From: Chloroflexota bacterium
GTDB taxonomy: Bacteria > Chloroflexota > Anaerolineae > Caldilineales > Caldilineaceae
Direction: 5' to 3'
Assembly: GCA_016861025.1 (NCBI GenBank)
Contig: BOKO01000009.1
Location: 124,001 to 188,000, forward strand
Length of the DNA: 64,000 nucleotides
The notes under the pieces are model-generated. The model did no database searches and was not told the DNA's origin. It worked only from the letters and a program-made list of their open reading frames with translations. This document shows, one piece after another, positions 1-10,325 of the stretch. Both the position numbers and the translations under genes were made by a program. How positions within the stretch are numbered: position 1 is the first letter of the stretch; each line of letters opens with the position of its first letter.

Positions 1-123
1 ATCGAAGCCAGCATGGCTGGCGAGATTTGGGGCATGTTGGAGCGAGGCGAATTGACCAATGCCGCCAACATGACCGACGATCGTCAGGCGGTGTCGCTTG
101 TCTCGTGGCTTTGCAAGCTTTGA
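1..123 (+). CDS. 3' end of an unidentified protein
   Basis: The first 40 codons of the window are open on the plus strand and end in TGA at 121-123. The visible peptide is hydrophilic, with an Ala/Met/Asp-rich stretch, and ends in SWLCKL. The start lies outside the window. The hairpin at 180-214 follows at a distance suitable for a terminator. Nothing in the fragment identifies a family, so no function is assigned. Confidence 0.5.
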   Translation: MEASMAGEIWGMLERGELTNAANMTDDRQAVSLVSWLCKL

Positions 124-179
124 AGACGCCAAACCTGTCGGCCTGAAATTTACTGCGACGGATGGCTGTCACAAAAGAT

Positions 180-214
180 AGGATGGCAGCTGCATAGGGT
201 GTAGCTGCCATCCT
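180..214. terminator. Hairpin between convergent genes
   Basis: AGGATGGCAGCT at 180-191 pairs perfectly with AGCTGCCATCCT at 203-214 around an 11-nt loop. It lies between the 3' ends of the partial gene at 1-123 and the GH3 gene on the other strand. There is a loose T-rich stretch after it on the plus strand (ATTTT near 219). It could serve both genes. Confidence 0.6.
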
Positions 215-234
215 GCCTCGATTTTGTCCTGCGC

Positions 235-2517
235 TCAGCCGCCGTGCACTTGCCGCAGAAGATCGCCCACGATGGCGTCGGCGGGCGCCGGCAACAGCGC
301 TTCCTGGAAGCCGAGGATGCTGCGCAGCGGCGTCTCCATAAGAAAGTTGGTCATGTCCATGCCGATGGCGCCTTCACCGGCGTCGCTCTCGCCGCCGCCA
401 AACGCTGCGCCCATCTGCGCCATCATCTGCTGGTAGAGTGGCTCGAAGACGGCGCGCCCGCGCGGGTCTTCCAGCCATTGCCGCACGGTCGATTCGACGT
501 TGAGCAGGCTGGGCAGGTCGAGCGTCGATTGCAGCTTGACTGTCACGCGCTCGCGGATGTCCGCCGACGACGCGCCGATGAGCAGGTCGAACTCGCCATC
601 TTCGGTCACCCACCGCTTGTGGCCCGGATGCCAGAAGGCGAAGGCGCGGAAGTCGAGCGCAATGTCCACAGTCTTGGTCTCGCCCGGCTGCAGATCGACT
701 TTGGCAAAGCCCTTGAGTTCTTTGGAAGGACGCACGAGCGATGCCTGGCGGTCGTGGACGTAGACCTGCACGATCTCCTTGCCTGCCACCGCGCCGGTGT
801 TGGTGACATCAACGCTGACGGTGACGCCATCGACATCGCGGAAGCTCGGCGCCGAAACCTGGGCGTTGCTGTAGGCGAAGGTCGTGTAGCTGAGACCGTG
901 GCCAAAGGGGAAAAGCACCGGCGCCGCCTTCTTGTCGTAGTAGCGATAGCCGATGAAGATGCCCTCACCGTAGCGAACCTGACCGTTCTCGCCGGGGAAG
1001 TTGATGTATGCCGGCGTGTCCTCCAATCGCAGCGGGAAGCTCTCCGCCAGCTTGCCCGACGGGTTGACCACGCCAAACAGGATGTCGGCGACCGCGCCGC
1101 CGCCCGCCTGTCCCATCATCCACGCTTCGAGCACGGCGGCCACGCCGTCGATCCACTCCGCCATCGCCACCGCCGAACCGTTGTTCAGAATCACCACGCT
1201 GCGCGGCTGGGCGGCGCTCACAGCCCGAATCAATGCGATCTGCTGCCGGGTCAGGTCAAGGTCGGTGCGGTCATAGCCTTCGGATTCCTTGTAGGAGGGC
1301 AACGCAATATAGAGCAGCGCCACCTCCGCAGCCTGCGCCGCCGCCACCGCCTCGTCGATCAGCGCCTGATCGAAGCTGTCGTCGGCCGGGTAGCCGGCGC
1401 TGTAGGTGAGCGTAGCGCTGCCGGCCAGTTCTTGCAGCTCTTCAAACGGGATGTCCACCTGAGTCGGGTTGATGTGCGAGCTGCCCCCGCCTTGGAAGTG
1501 CGGATGCTTTGCGGCGCGCCCGATCACGGCGATGCGCTGGGGGTTGGTGAGCGGCAAAATACCATCGTTCTTGAGCAGCACCATGCCTTCGGCGGCGACT
1601 TTGCGCGCCAGGGCGTGATGAGCCGCTGCGTCGAACTCGCCCCCTTTGGGCGTTCTGGCGGCGATAAAGGCGATGCGCAGGATGCGGCGCACGGCTTCGT
1701 CGAGTACGGCGGCGTCGAGTTCGCCAGCGTTGACCGCGTCGATCACGGCTCGCGTGCGATGCGGCTTGGGGCCGGGCATCTCCAGATCAAGCCCGCCTTT
1801 GAGCGCCGCCACGCGGTCGTGCACCGCGCCCCAATCCGAAACGACCAGCCCCTCGAAGTCCCACTCCTGCTTGAGGATCTCCGTGAGCAGTTCGTGATGC
1901 TCCGAGCAATAGACGCCGTTGAGCTTGTTGTAAGCGCACATCACCGTCCACGGCTTCGCTCGCCTGACCACGCGCTCGAATGCAGGCAGGTAGATTTCGC
2001 GCAGCGTGCGCTCATCGACAACGGCGTTGATGCTGAAGCGCTGGAATTCCTGGTTGTTGGCGGCGAAATGCTTGAGCGACGCACCGACGCCCTTGCTCTG
2101 AATCCCTTCGGTCAGGCTGGAAGCCAGCTCGCCCGCCAGGTGCGGGTCTTCGGAGAAGTATTCGAAGTTACGGCCGCAGAGCGGCGAACGCTTCATATTG
2201 ACGCCAGGCCCCAGCAGCACGCCGACGCCAAGCGCCGCCGCTTCTTCCGCCAACGCCTGACCCATCGTGTGCAGCAGGTCGCCGTCCCACGTCGAGGCGA
2301 GCAGCGCTGCGGTCGGGAAACAGGTGGCGGGCAGGCTCGGTGCGCCAAGCGCGTGGATGTCGGGTACGCGGCGCACACCGTGCGGTCCATCGGCGACAAA
2401 CAGTTCGGGGACGCCCAACCGCTCGACCGGCGTCGTCGTCCACGCGCTGGCGCCAGTGACGAGCGCGGCTTTCTCCTCAAGGGTCATCTGGCTGATGATG
2501 GATGAAAGGTCTTGCAT
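235..2517 (-). CDS. GH3 family beta-glucosidase
   Basis: This predicted 760-residue glycoside hydrolase family 3 enzyme should release terminal beta-D-glucose from oligosaccharides. It has the usual three-part architecture: an N-terminal TIM barrel with the nucleophile Asp in VVSDWGAV near residue 228; an alpha/beta sandwich with KESEGYDRT, which holds the usual acid/base Glu; and a C-terminal fibronectin III-like domain with VTNTGAVAGKEIVQVYV. No secretion signal is visible, so it is probably cytoplasmic, like many BglB-type enzymes. The frame is open 46 codons further upstream, but ATG at 2517 begins the typical N-terminus (MQDLSSIISQMTLEEK). The terminator-like hairpin at 180-214 lies 20 bp past its stop. 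Confidence 0.93.
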   Translation of the reverse strand: MQDLSSIISQMTLEEKAALVTGASAWTTTPVERLGVPELFVADGPHGVRRVPDIHALGAPSLPATCFPTAALLASTWDGDLLHTMGQALAEEAAALGVGVLLGPGVNMKRSPLCGRNFEYFSEDPHLAGELASSLTEGIQSKGVGASLKHFAANNQEFQRFSINAVVDERTLREIYLPAFERVVRRAKPWTVMCAYNKLNGVYCSEHHELLTEILKQEWDFEGLVVSDWGAVHDRVAALKGGLDLEMPGPKPHRTRAVIDAVNAGELDAAVLDEAVRRILRIAFIAARTPKGGEFDAAAHHALARKVAAEGMVLLKNDGILPLTNPQRIAVIGRAAKHPHFQGGGSSHINPTQVDIPFEELQELAGSATLTYSAGYPADDSFDQALIDEAVAAAQAAEVALLYIALPSYKESEGYDRTDLDLTRQQIALIRAVSAAQPRSVVILNNGSAVAMAEWIDGVAAVLEAWMMGQAGGGAVADILFGVVNPSGKLAESFPLRLEDTPAYINFPGENGQVRYGEGIFIGYRYYDKKAAPVLFPFGHGLSYTTFAYSNAQVSAPSFRDVDGVTVSVDVTNTGAVAGKEIVQVYVHDRQASLVRPSKELKGFAKVDLQPGETKTVDIALDFRAFAFWHPGHKRWVTEDGEFDLLIGASSADIRERVTVKLQSTLDLPSLLNVESTVRQWLEDPRGRAVFEPLYQQMMAQMGAAFGGGESDAGEGAIGMDMTNFLMETPLRSILGFQEALLPAPADAIVGDLLRQVHGG

Positions 2518-2821
2518 TGTTTGCTCGCTTTCTTGGGTTAGGAGGGGCGAGGTGCAAGGGGCGAATTGTGGTCGCCAGCGGCGCACGTTTGATCCCTCAA
2601 AAGAACTTGAAGTTTCAAAAACAGACTGCAAAAAGGGTCTGTGAACTGTCGTCAATAGTGTATATCTTACCTGAAAAGTGGCGATTGAGGAACTGGAAGT
2701 GCTATGCCAGGCGGGGCGGGGCGTGCATCAGGTTGTTTGTCCGTGCTGCGCCCTTTATGATAGGATTTGAGGCAGTATTCATCGCCCATCTTGTTCTTGA
2801 TATTGCCGCGATAGTGACATA
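2518..2821. promoter_or_regulatory. Divergent intergenic region
   Basis: About 300 bp separate the divergent GH3 and methyltransferase genes. It must hold both promoters. I see no convincing -35/-10 pair, no palindrome and no small gene. A T-rich patch with TTGTTCTTGATATTG lies about 35 bp before the methyltransferase start and is the best rightward promoter candidate. Confidence 0.35.
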
Positions 2822-3664
2822 ATGCCCAGCGCATTTGCCTGCGTCGATCTAGTGAAAGAATTTTACACTGACAGTGTGCGTCAGGAATGGCGGCGCCTGG
2901 TCAAGGATCCCGTGCGTCGGCTCGAACTGGATACAACGCTGCACTTTCTCGCTCCATATCTGCCCGCTGACGGCGCAATTCTAGACGCAGGCGGCGGACC
3001 AGGGCGCTACACCATCGAGCTGGCGCGGCGCGGCTACGCGATGACGCTGCTCGACATGACGCCAGCCAACCTGGACTTTGCACAGCGCCAGATCAAGCGG
3101 GCGAAGGTGCAGCAGCAGGTGAGAGCGATTGTCGAAGGCTCGATTGTCGATCTCTCACGCTTTGCTGACGCCAGCTTTGACGCCGCACTCTGTCTTGGTG
3201 GCCCGTTGTCGCATGTGCTCGAGGCTGAAGATCGTGTGCGTGCGGTCGGCGAATTGCTGCGCGTGGTCAAGCCCGGCGGCGTGGCGGCGGTGTCCGTGAT
3301 GGGGCGATTGAGCGTTCTGGCATTGGAGCTCGATCTCTTCCCGGAAGAGATCGACAACTCCTTGCATGCTCAAATTCGCGACAGCGGCAGCTATTACGGC
3401 GGCAGCGGCTTTACACCCTGTCACTTCTTCTTGCCGGAAGAACTCGTTGCCTTGTTTGATGGTGGGACTGCCAGGGTTGAGGAGCTGGTTGGGCTAGAGG
3501 GACTCACGTCGCGGCTATACAAAGCCGCCATACGCGCAGCAAGGCATCCTGAACGCTGGCGGCGCTGGCTGGAAACGCATTATCAGACATGCACTCATCC
3601 TGCGGTCGTCGGTCTGAGCGAACACATCTTGATCATCGTTCGGAAAGAAGAGCATATCACATGA
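2822..3664 (+). CDS. Class I SAM-dependent methyltransferase
   Basis: This 280-residue protein has a Rossmann-type methyltransferase fold. Motif I reads ILDAGGGPGRY (about residues 55-65), followed by the acidic strand ending in LLDMTP, and DAALCLGGPLSHV as motif IV. A C-terminal region after residue 200 may bind substrate. The substrate cannot be told from sequence. The stop codon overlaps the ATG of the DinB-like gene (ATGA), so the two are translationally coupled. Pairing with a DinB-like protein suggests a small stress or modification operon, but this is inference. Confidence 0.85.
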   Translation: MPSAFACVDLVKEFYTDSVRQEWRRLVKDPVRRLELDTTLHFLAPYLPADGAILDAGGGPGRYTIELARRGYAMTLLDMTPANLDFAQRQIKRAKVQQQVRAIVEGSIVDLSRFADASFDAALCLGGPLSHVLEAEDRVRAVGELLRVVKPGGVAAVSVMGRLSVLALELDLFPEEIDNSLHAQIRDSGSYYGGSGFTPCHFFLPEELVALFDGGTARVEELVGLEGLTSRLYKAAIRAARHPERWRRWLETHYQTCTHPAVVGLSEHILIIVRKEEHIT

Positions 3665-4173
3665 CCCATCCATTGGTCGATCAGGTGCGCTTTGCGCGCA
3701 GTGAATTGCAGCGGGCGCTGGTCGGGCTGACCGACGAGGAGGCGCGGCGGCGCTTCCTGCCCATGAACAGCATCAGTTGGATCATCGGGCATCTAGCCTG
3801 GCAGGAGCAGCGCTATTGGCTGACGCTTGCACAGGGCGTCAAGCTGAACCCCGAACTCAACACCGCGTTCGCCTACGGCAGACCAGCCAGCACACCGCCA
3901 TTGGAAGCCATGCAGCAAGCCTGGCGCGAAATCACCACAGCGACCGATCCCTGGCTCGACGCCGTCACCACCGACAAGTTGGCGGAGACCTTCGTCGTGC
4001 CCGGCTGGGGCATCACAACATCCTATGGCTCGCTGATGTTGCGTGTGATCGGCCATTACTGGTATCACATCGGCGAGATCATGGCGATCCGTCAGTTGCT
4101 CGGCCACACCAACCTGCCCGATTTCGTCGGCGACATCGACCACGAAGCGCCGTATCGACCGGAAAGTTCATAG
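3661..4173 (+). CDS. DinB-like four-helix metalloprotein
   Basis: This 170-residue protein resembles the DinB/YfiT-like superfamily, four-helix bundles binding a divalent metal through three His. Candidate ligands are the His of IIGHLAWQEQRYW (near residue 43) and the two His of IGHYWYHIGEIMAIRQ (near 142 and 146). Some relatives are thiol-dependent S-transferases and most are uncharacterised, so no reaction is assigned. ATG at 3661 overlaps the methyltransferase TGA. A longer frame begins at 3589, but its extra N-terminus is only methyltransferase sequence read in another frame. Confidence 0.8.
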   Translation: MTHPLVDQVRFARSELQRALVGLTDEEARRRFLPMNSISWIIGHLAWQEQRYWLTLAQGVKLNPELNTAFAYGRPASTPPLEAMQQAWREITTATDPWLDAVTTDKLAETFVVPGWGITTSYGSLMLRVIGHYWYHIGEIMAIRQLLGHTNLPDFVGDIDHEAPYRPESS

Positions 4174-4250
4174 AACGCAGATTAGGCGGATGAACGCGGA
4201 TTGTTGATTAGTCCACGCATATCCGCTCAATCCGCGTCATCCGCGTTCCA
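4172..4250. repeat. REP-like inverted repeat (AACGCGGAT family)
   Basis: The spacer between the DinB-like gene and arfB contains AACGCAGATTAGGCGGATG and AACGCGGATT, followed in inverse orientation by AATCCGCGTCATCCGCGTTC. The arms can form a long imperfect hairpin. Its sequence type (CGCGGATG units) and place between same-strand genes suggest a dispersed repetitive extragenic palindrome rather than a classical terminator, since no T-run follows. Confidence 0.55.
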
Positions 4251-4265
4251 TCGAGCCGCTTACTT

Positions 4266-4688
4266 ATGGAAACACTGGCGATCACCGACGATGTGGCGAT
4301 TCCGCTCGACGAGATCGAATGGGCGGCGGTGCGTGCGCAGGGCGCCGGTGGGCAGAATGTGAACAAGGTCGCCAGCGCCGTCCATCTACGTTTCGATATC
4401 CGCGCCTCGTCGCTGCCCGATGTCTACAAGGAACGACTCTTGCGACTCGCCGATCACCGCATCACCGACAGCGGCGTGATCGTGATCAAGGCGCAGCAGG
4501 CGCGCACGCAGGAGCGCAACCGCGAGCTTGCCTTGCAGCAGTTGCAGGAGTTGATCCGCCGCGTCACCGTCGCACCGAAGAAGCGCCGTCCCACGCAACC
4601 GACGCGCACCGCCCAGGAAAAGCGCCTTGCACAGAAGAAACGTCGGGGGCAGAACAAGGCGCTGCGCAGGGATTTTGGCGATGAATAG
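4266..4688 (+). CDS. arfB: Peptidyl-tRNA hydrolase ArfB (ribosome rescue)
   Basis: This 140-residue protein is a release-factor-like peptidyl-tRNA hydrolase that frees ribosomes stalled without a stop codon. The GGQ catalytic motif is in GAGGQNVNKVASAVHLRFD, near residues 27-29. The C-terminal third is a basic tail (KKRRPTQPTRTAQEKRLAQ, then QKKRRGQNKALRR), which in ArfB inserts into the empty mRNA channel. Length and layout match bacterial ArfB/YaeJ closely. It stands alone after a REP-like repeat. Confidence 0.93.
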   Translation: METLAITDDVAIPLDEIEWAAVRAQGAGGQNVNKVASAVHLRFDIRASSLPDVYKERLLRLADHRITDSGVIVIKAQQARTQERNRELALQQLQELIRRVTVAPKKRRPTQPTRTAQEKRLAQKKRRGQNKALRRDFGDE

Positions 4689-4774
4689 CGCCGCTTCTGT
4701 GACAGCAGCTACGGAAAACGGCGTCGTGTTCCGCTACATTGGCGGCAAATAATCTCGCACTAAAGGAACATGAC

Positions 4775-5740
4775 ATGACACTCCAGCTTACCGGAATCCA
4801 CCATCTCACCGCCGTCACCGCACGCGCCGCTGAGAACTACGCCTTCTATACCCAGACGCTCGGCATGCGCCTGGTCAAGAAAACCGTCAACCAGGATGAT
4901 GTACGCGCCTATCACCTGTTCTACGCCGATGGGCTGGCAACGCCCGGCAGCGACCTCACCTTCTTCGACTGGCCCACTGTGCCTCGCGAACAGCGCGGCA
5001 GCCACACGATCACGCTCACCGGGCTGCGCGTTGGCAGCGCAGCAAGCCTGGCATGGTGGGCGGAGCGTTTTACGCAGTTGGGCGTCAAGCACGGTGCAAT
5101 CAGCGAACGCGATGGCCGCGCCGTGCTCGATTTTGAAGATTTCGAGGGACAACGGCTGTGTCTGGTGGACGATGGCGGCGCTGGCGAGGGGACGCCGTGG
5201 TTCGACAGCCCGGTTCCCGCTGAACATCAGATTCGCGGTCTCGGGCCGATCACGATGACCGTGACACAGTTGGCGCCGACCGACATTGTACTCTCCAAAG
5301 TCATGGGCATGGAGGCGTCGCGCACCTACCCCGACCCAGAGGAGCCGCAGCGCAGCATACACGTCTTCACGATGGCCGGTGAAGGGCCTGCCGCCGAGCT
5401 GCATGTCGCCGTGCGCCCCGACCTGCCCTACGCACGTCCCGGCGCAGGCGGCGTGCATCATGTTGCGTTTCGCGTGCCCAATCAGGCCGAACACAGCGCC
5501 TGGGAGGTGCGGCTGCGCAGCGTTGGCATCCAGACCAGCGGCATCGTCGAACGCTACTACTTCCGCAGCATCTACTTTCGCGAGCCAAACGGCATTCTCT
5601 TCGAGCTGGCGACCGACGGCCCAGGCTTCACCGTCGACGAACCGTTGGAGGAGCTTGGCAAACGACTGGCGCTGCCGCCCTTTCTGGAGCCGCGTCGCGC
5701 CGACATCGAGGCGCATCTCAAGCCGTTGGCGACGATATGA
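4775..5740 (+). CDS. VOC-family ring-cleaving dioxygenase
   Basis: This 321-residue protein has two vicinal-oxygen-chelate (glyoxalase-like) modules. It begins with TGIHHLTAVTARAAENYAFY, and its second module carries GGVHHVAFRV and a terminal GILFELAT strand, giving the His/His/Glu metal site expected for extradiol-type dioxygenases of the MhqO/LinE type, which act on hydroquinone-like or catecholic substrates. The ATG at 4775 follows AAAGGAACA at good spacing; a second ATG five bases upstream is out of frame. Substrate is not predictable. Confidence 0.88.
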   Translation: MTLQLTGIHHLTAVTARAAENYAFYTQTLGMRLVKKTVNQDDVRAYHLFYADGLATPGSDLTFFDWPTVPREQRGSHTITLTGLRVGSAASLAWWAERFTQLGVKHGAISERDGRAVLDFEDFEGQRLCLVDDGGAGEGTPWFDSPVPAEHQIRGLGPITMTVTQLAPTDIVLSKVMGMEASRTYPDPEEPQRSIHVFTMAGEGPAAELHVAVRPDLPYARPGAGGVHHVAFRVPNQAEHSAWEVRLRSVGIQTSGIVERYYFRSIYFREPNGILFELATDGPGFTVDEPLEELGKRLALPPFLEPRRADIEAHLKPLATI

Positions 5741-5902
5741 GCCGGCGCCCTCTTCCAGCGACAGGCCGCGAATACCAGATCATTCCTGTCGTCGCTGCTT
5801 GCGCCATGGACATTTGCGCATAAGCTGAATCGACGTCGCCCCGCGCGGGCCGAACATCGCGCTGTTGTGGTCATCCGGTTCTTTATTCAAAGGAGAGGCA
5901 AC

Positions 5903-6805
5903 GTGAACGTATTTAGTCGCAGTTGGTCGCTTTTCAAGTCTTCGTGGAGCGTGATGCGCAGTGAGCCGTCGTTGCTCTGGTTTCCGGTGCTGTCGGCGCT
6001 CCTGGTGATCATCGCCTCGGTGATCTTCTTTGGGCTGCTTGGTGCGTTGTTTGTGGTCAACCCCGCCGTACAGCAGGCGGTGATCGAAGCTTCCCAGTCC
6101 GCTGAGGGTGAGGGAGGATCGCCACTGCTGACGATCCTCGGCATTGTCGTACTCTTTATCTATTATTTGATCGTCGGCGCCATCGCCACCTATTTCGCTA
6201 CGGCAATGGCGGGGGCGGCGCTGCGTCGTCTCGACGGGCAGGACACCTCGTTTGGCGAAGGCATTAAGATTGCCAACAGCCGGTTAGGGACGATTTTGGG
6301 TTTCTCGGCAATCTCGGCGACGGTCGGCGTGCTCTTGAGCCTGCTGCGCAACAACCGCCAGGGCAACAACCCCGCCGGCGCAATCCTGGCGGCCATCGGC
6401 GGGATGGCGTGGACGGTCGCCACCTTCCTGGTCATCCCTGTGATCGCCGATCGCCAGGTCAACGCCATCGGCGCGATCAAGGAGAGTGCGCTGCTGCTGC
6501 GCAAAACGTGGGGCGAACAGATCGTCGGCAGCGGCGGGCTAGGGCTGGTCTTTGGGCTGGCGTCGGTCATCGTTGTAATTCTGACCGGCGTGCTCGCTGT
6601 GTTGGCGATCGATATCGCCGGATTGGTGTGGACGATCATTGCGGTAGGCGTGGTGGCGCTGATCGTGCTTGCCGTCCTCAACAGCACACTGAGCGGCATC
6701 TACAAAGCCGCAGTCTACCGCTACGCCGCCCAGCGCCAGGTCGCCCCGCAGTTCGACGCCACGCTGATCGAAGGAGCGTTCCGGCTGAAGGGCGCGGCGG
6801 CGTAG
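5903..6805 (+). CDS. DUF6159-like multi-pass membrane protein
   Basis: This 300-residue protein starts at GTG 5903, preceded by AAAGGAGAGGCAAC, a strong ribosome binding site. Hydrophobic segments lie at about residues 25-55, 75-105, 140-165, 170-195, 220-245 and 250-275, so about six membrane helices are likely. The N-terminus (FSRSWSLFKSSWSVMRSEPSLLWFP) is typical of the family now called DUF6159. Function is unknown. A tandem-repeat hairpin follows the stop. Confidence 0.75.
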   Translation: MNVFSRSWSLFKSSWSVMRSEPSLLWFPVLSALLVIIASVIFFGLLGALFVVNPAVQQAVIEASQSAEGEGGSPLLTILGIVVLFIYYLIVGAIATYFATAMAGAALRRLDGQDTSFGEGIKIANSRLGTILGFSAISATVGVLLSLLRNNRQGNNPAGAILAAIGGMAWTVATFLVIPVIADRQVNAIGAIKESALLLRKTWGEQIVGSGGLGLVFGLASVIVVILTGVLAVLAIDIAGLVWTIIAVGVVALIVLAVLNSTLSGIYKAAVYRYAAQRQVAPQFDATLIEGAFRLKGAAA

Positions 6806-6817
6806 GAAGAGATTAAG

Positions 6818-6915
6818 AGATTGGGGATTGGGGATTGGAGATTGGAGATTAGAGATTGGAGATTGGAGATTGCGTGCGCTCGTCGCCAGTGCTCTCCAAT
6901 CTCCAATCTCTAATC

Positions 6916-6931
<16 letters not shown>
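6818..6931. repeat. GATTGGA tandem repeats forming a large hairpin
   Basis: Between two convergent genes lie about eight 7-mer units of the GATTGGA/GATTAGA type (6818-6870), then a spacer and the inverted form (CCAATCTCCAATCTC, about 6896-6931). The two halves can pair into a long stem. It probably acts as a bidirectional terminator. A closely related unit is found in frame inside the prophage ParB-like gene near 46,140-46,165 and again near 50,131-50,145. Confidence 0.75.
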
Positions 6932-8541
<1,610 letters not shown>

Positions 8542-8571
8542 GGTCGGCTTCCCTTCCGATTTCATTTCAAA

Positions 8572-9515
8572 TCTTAAGTTTCACTGGTATATGACAGATG
8601 CAGCTGTAGATACGCATTATAACGTGTTTGCTCATTATTTGGAGAGAGATATTCAGTGAGATAGGCAAAGATGAGGATGGTCTTTCGCGGCCATGCAGAT
8701 AGAGATAATCCGCGCCGTTGATAAACCTGGGCAGTGTAATCTCGCACTGCAAGTCATACAGCCCCACAGCCGCGTGATCGTAGTCGCTACGGGTAGGAAA
8801 TCCCCCATGACGAACCAAAAGTTCGGCGTGCAGCACAGTGTTGAAGGTCGCCGAAAGCACCACATACTCGCCACCGGCGACATCAAGCCGATAGTAGCGA
8901 TTCTCGCCAGCGGCGACGGTGACTGCGACCGGTGTGTTGTAGGGCAGCACAGGCACGGAAATGTGAATGGTGTCTGTGGAAGCCGCCATGTTGTTGAGCC
9001 GCTGCCTGCGCCGACGCCCCAAAAACGCAGGTTGCCTGCGTCGTGGAAAATCTGTCCCCAGTTGTCCAGACGGCCGTTCAGATCCTTATCATTCCCGCCG
9101 TCAAGGGTGAACGTGCCGCTATTTAACACAGAGCCATTGATTGCGCCTGCCATCCACTGGCTGCCGCCGTCGACCCGTCATTCTCCCGCTCCTGTGGTCT
9201 GGAGCACACCCCCTTCCAGGCGTAGGTCCGCCTCTAGCCGAGATGGATTGTTTACGCGGACCAGGCCGCCGTTGACGATGCGCAAAGTCTCTGCGCTATG
9301 TACGCTGCTCATTGTAGGGAGATCTGTGCGCACGCTAATCGTGAAATCTCCTGCAGAACGGTCGATTTTTCGCCTTCGGAGGCCGGATCGGACGCCGGCG
9401 TTGCGTCTGCCAGACGTTGCAACAGCCCGAGCGCCAAACGTTTATTGAATCGACCGAACAACTTTTCTGGGCGCGTCTCAAGTTTTGTCATCGACTTTGT
9501 GTTCATATTCGTCAT
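8572..9515 (-). pseudogene. Decayed adhesin-like surface protein
   Basis: Three frames on the minus strand together read like one broken surface protein. An N-terminal piece starting near 9515 is followed by TISVRTDLPTMSSVHSAETL and RIVNGGLVRVNNPSRLEADL in another frame, ended by a stop near 9180. Beyond that come INGSVLNSGTFTLDGGNDKD and FHDAGNLRFWGVGAGSGS, and then, in a further frame, PVAVTVAAGENRYYRLDVAG. The glycine/asparagine-rich beta-repeat style is typical of secreted or autotransporter-like adhesins. At least two frameshifts and one stop are needed to join the parts. No intact gene remains in this ~1 kb. Confidence 0.6.
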
Positions 9516-9517
9516 CT

Positions 9518-10255
9518 TTAAGAATCCCCTGCGCGCAGCAGCCGCCACTCCCCAACACTGTCGAGCAGCGCGCTGATACGGTCGTGGCGCGTTTGCAGGC
9601 GGGCGTCGGCGACGGGAGTCTCACCGATCAACTCGTCGATCAATTGATCTGAAGGACAGTAGATTTCGAGGTGGGCGGTCGCCGGGTCAGCCTGGTTGTC
9701 TTCCAGGCGACTGATCACGGCGCGCAGCGCCTTTTCCAGCGTGTCGTAGAGCGCCTGCATCGTCGTCGGCTGACCGGCAAAGCGCACCTGCACCGCCCGC
9801 GGGGCAAAGCCGGGCCAACGAATATTGTACTCGGCGCTGGCGACCTCGCCGTCGGGCAGCGCCAGTCCGCGCAATATGATCACGATTGCTTCCTCCGGCG
9901 CCTGACCGGGCAGCGGCGCCATCTGGTGCGGCGGCGACTCGATAGCCTCGCTGTCCGGTGCGCCGAACACGACGTGACCGCGAATCGCAGGCTGATCGTT
10001 GCTGACAGGCGGCGGCGTGACGCGCAGCGGTGCGCGTGCCGATGCAGGTGTGCGCGCAGTCAACGGCGGCGAAAGCGGCTGCATTGCGACGACGCCCAAC
10101 GCCGGCGCCACGCTCAGCCGCCGCCGATCCGAGACCGGCTCCTCGCCGGGCAGCAAGCCGCTGACTGCCAACCGCCGCAAGAGAATGCGTCGTTGTGCAG
10201 GCGAAAGCTGCCGAATTTGCTCGACGATGGTTTCGATGGTGACCTGCCCAGCCAT
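9518..10255 (-). CDS. Protein with a degenerate RNase H-like domain
   Basis: This roughly 245-residue protein has a short N-terminal helical part (TIVEQIRQLSPAQRRILLRR), a Pro/Ala-rich linker to about residue 110, and a C-terminal domain. That domain has the rhythm of RNase HI-like folds: a first strand (EEAIVIILRGLALPDGEVAS), TTMQALYDTLEKALRAVISR where family members have T-N-x-A-E-Y-x-A-L, and LEIYCPSDQLIDELIGETPV where they have a DSQLV motif. The usual catalytic acids are not all retained (T-M-Q instead of N-E-A; PSDQL instead of DSQL), so activity is doubtful. ATG 10255 is chosen; ATG 10282 is possible. Function unknown. Confidence 0.6.
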   Translation of the reverse strand: MAGQVTIETIVEQIRQLSPAQRRILLRRLAVSGLLPGEEPVSDRRRLSVAPALGVVAMQPLSPPLTARTPASARAPLRVTPPPVSNDQPAIRGHVVFGAPDSEAIESPPHQMAPLPGQAPEEAIVIILRGLALPDGEVASAEYNIRWPGFAPRAVQVRFAGQPTTMQALYDTLEKALRAVISRLEDNQADPATAHLEIYCPSDQLIDELIGETPVADARLQTRHDRISALLDSVGEWRLLRAGDS

Positions 10256-10279
10256 AGGGTTCGTCCGAAAGATGGCAAT

Positions 10280-10315
10280 CATCTTCGCAAAAGCTCTGGG
10301 GCTTTTGCGAAGATG
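10280..10315. terminator. Perfect 15-bp hairpin
   Basis: CATCTTCGCAAAAGC (10280-10294) and GCTTTTGCGAAGATG (10301-10315) are perfect complements around a 6-nt loop. The hairpin lies just downstream of the MBL hydrolase stop and just upstream of, or overlapping, the start of the RNase H-like gene. There is no T-run in the minus direction, so it may act as an attenuator or mRNA boundary rather than a full terminator. Confidence 0.55.
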
Positions 10316-10325
10316 GTGATGAATT

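Noticed and set aside
244..2505. A 753-codon plus-strand frame opposite the GH3 gene
   Set aside because: It is the antisense shadow of a high-GC gene; the minus strand encodes a full GH3 enzyme with catalytic motifs.
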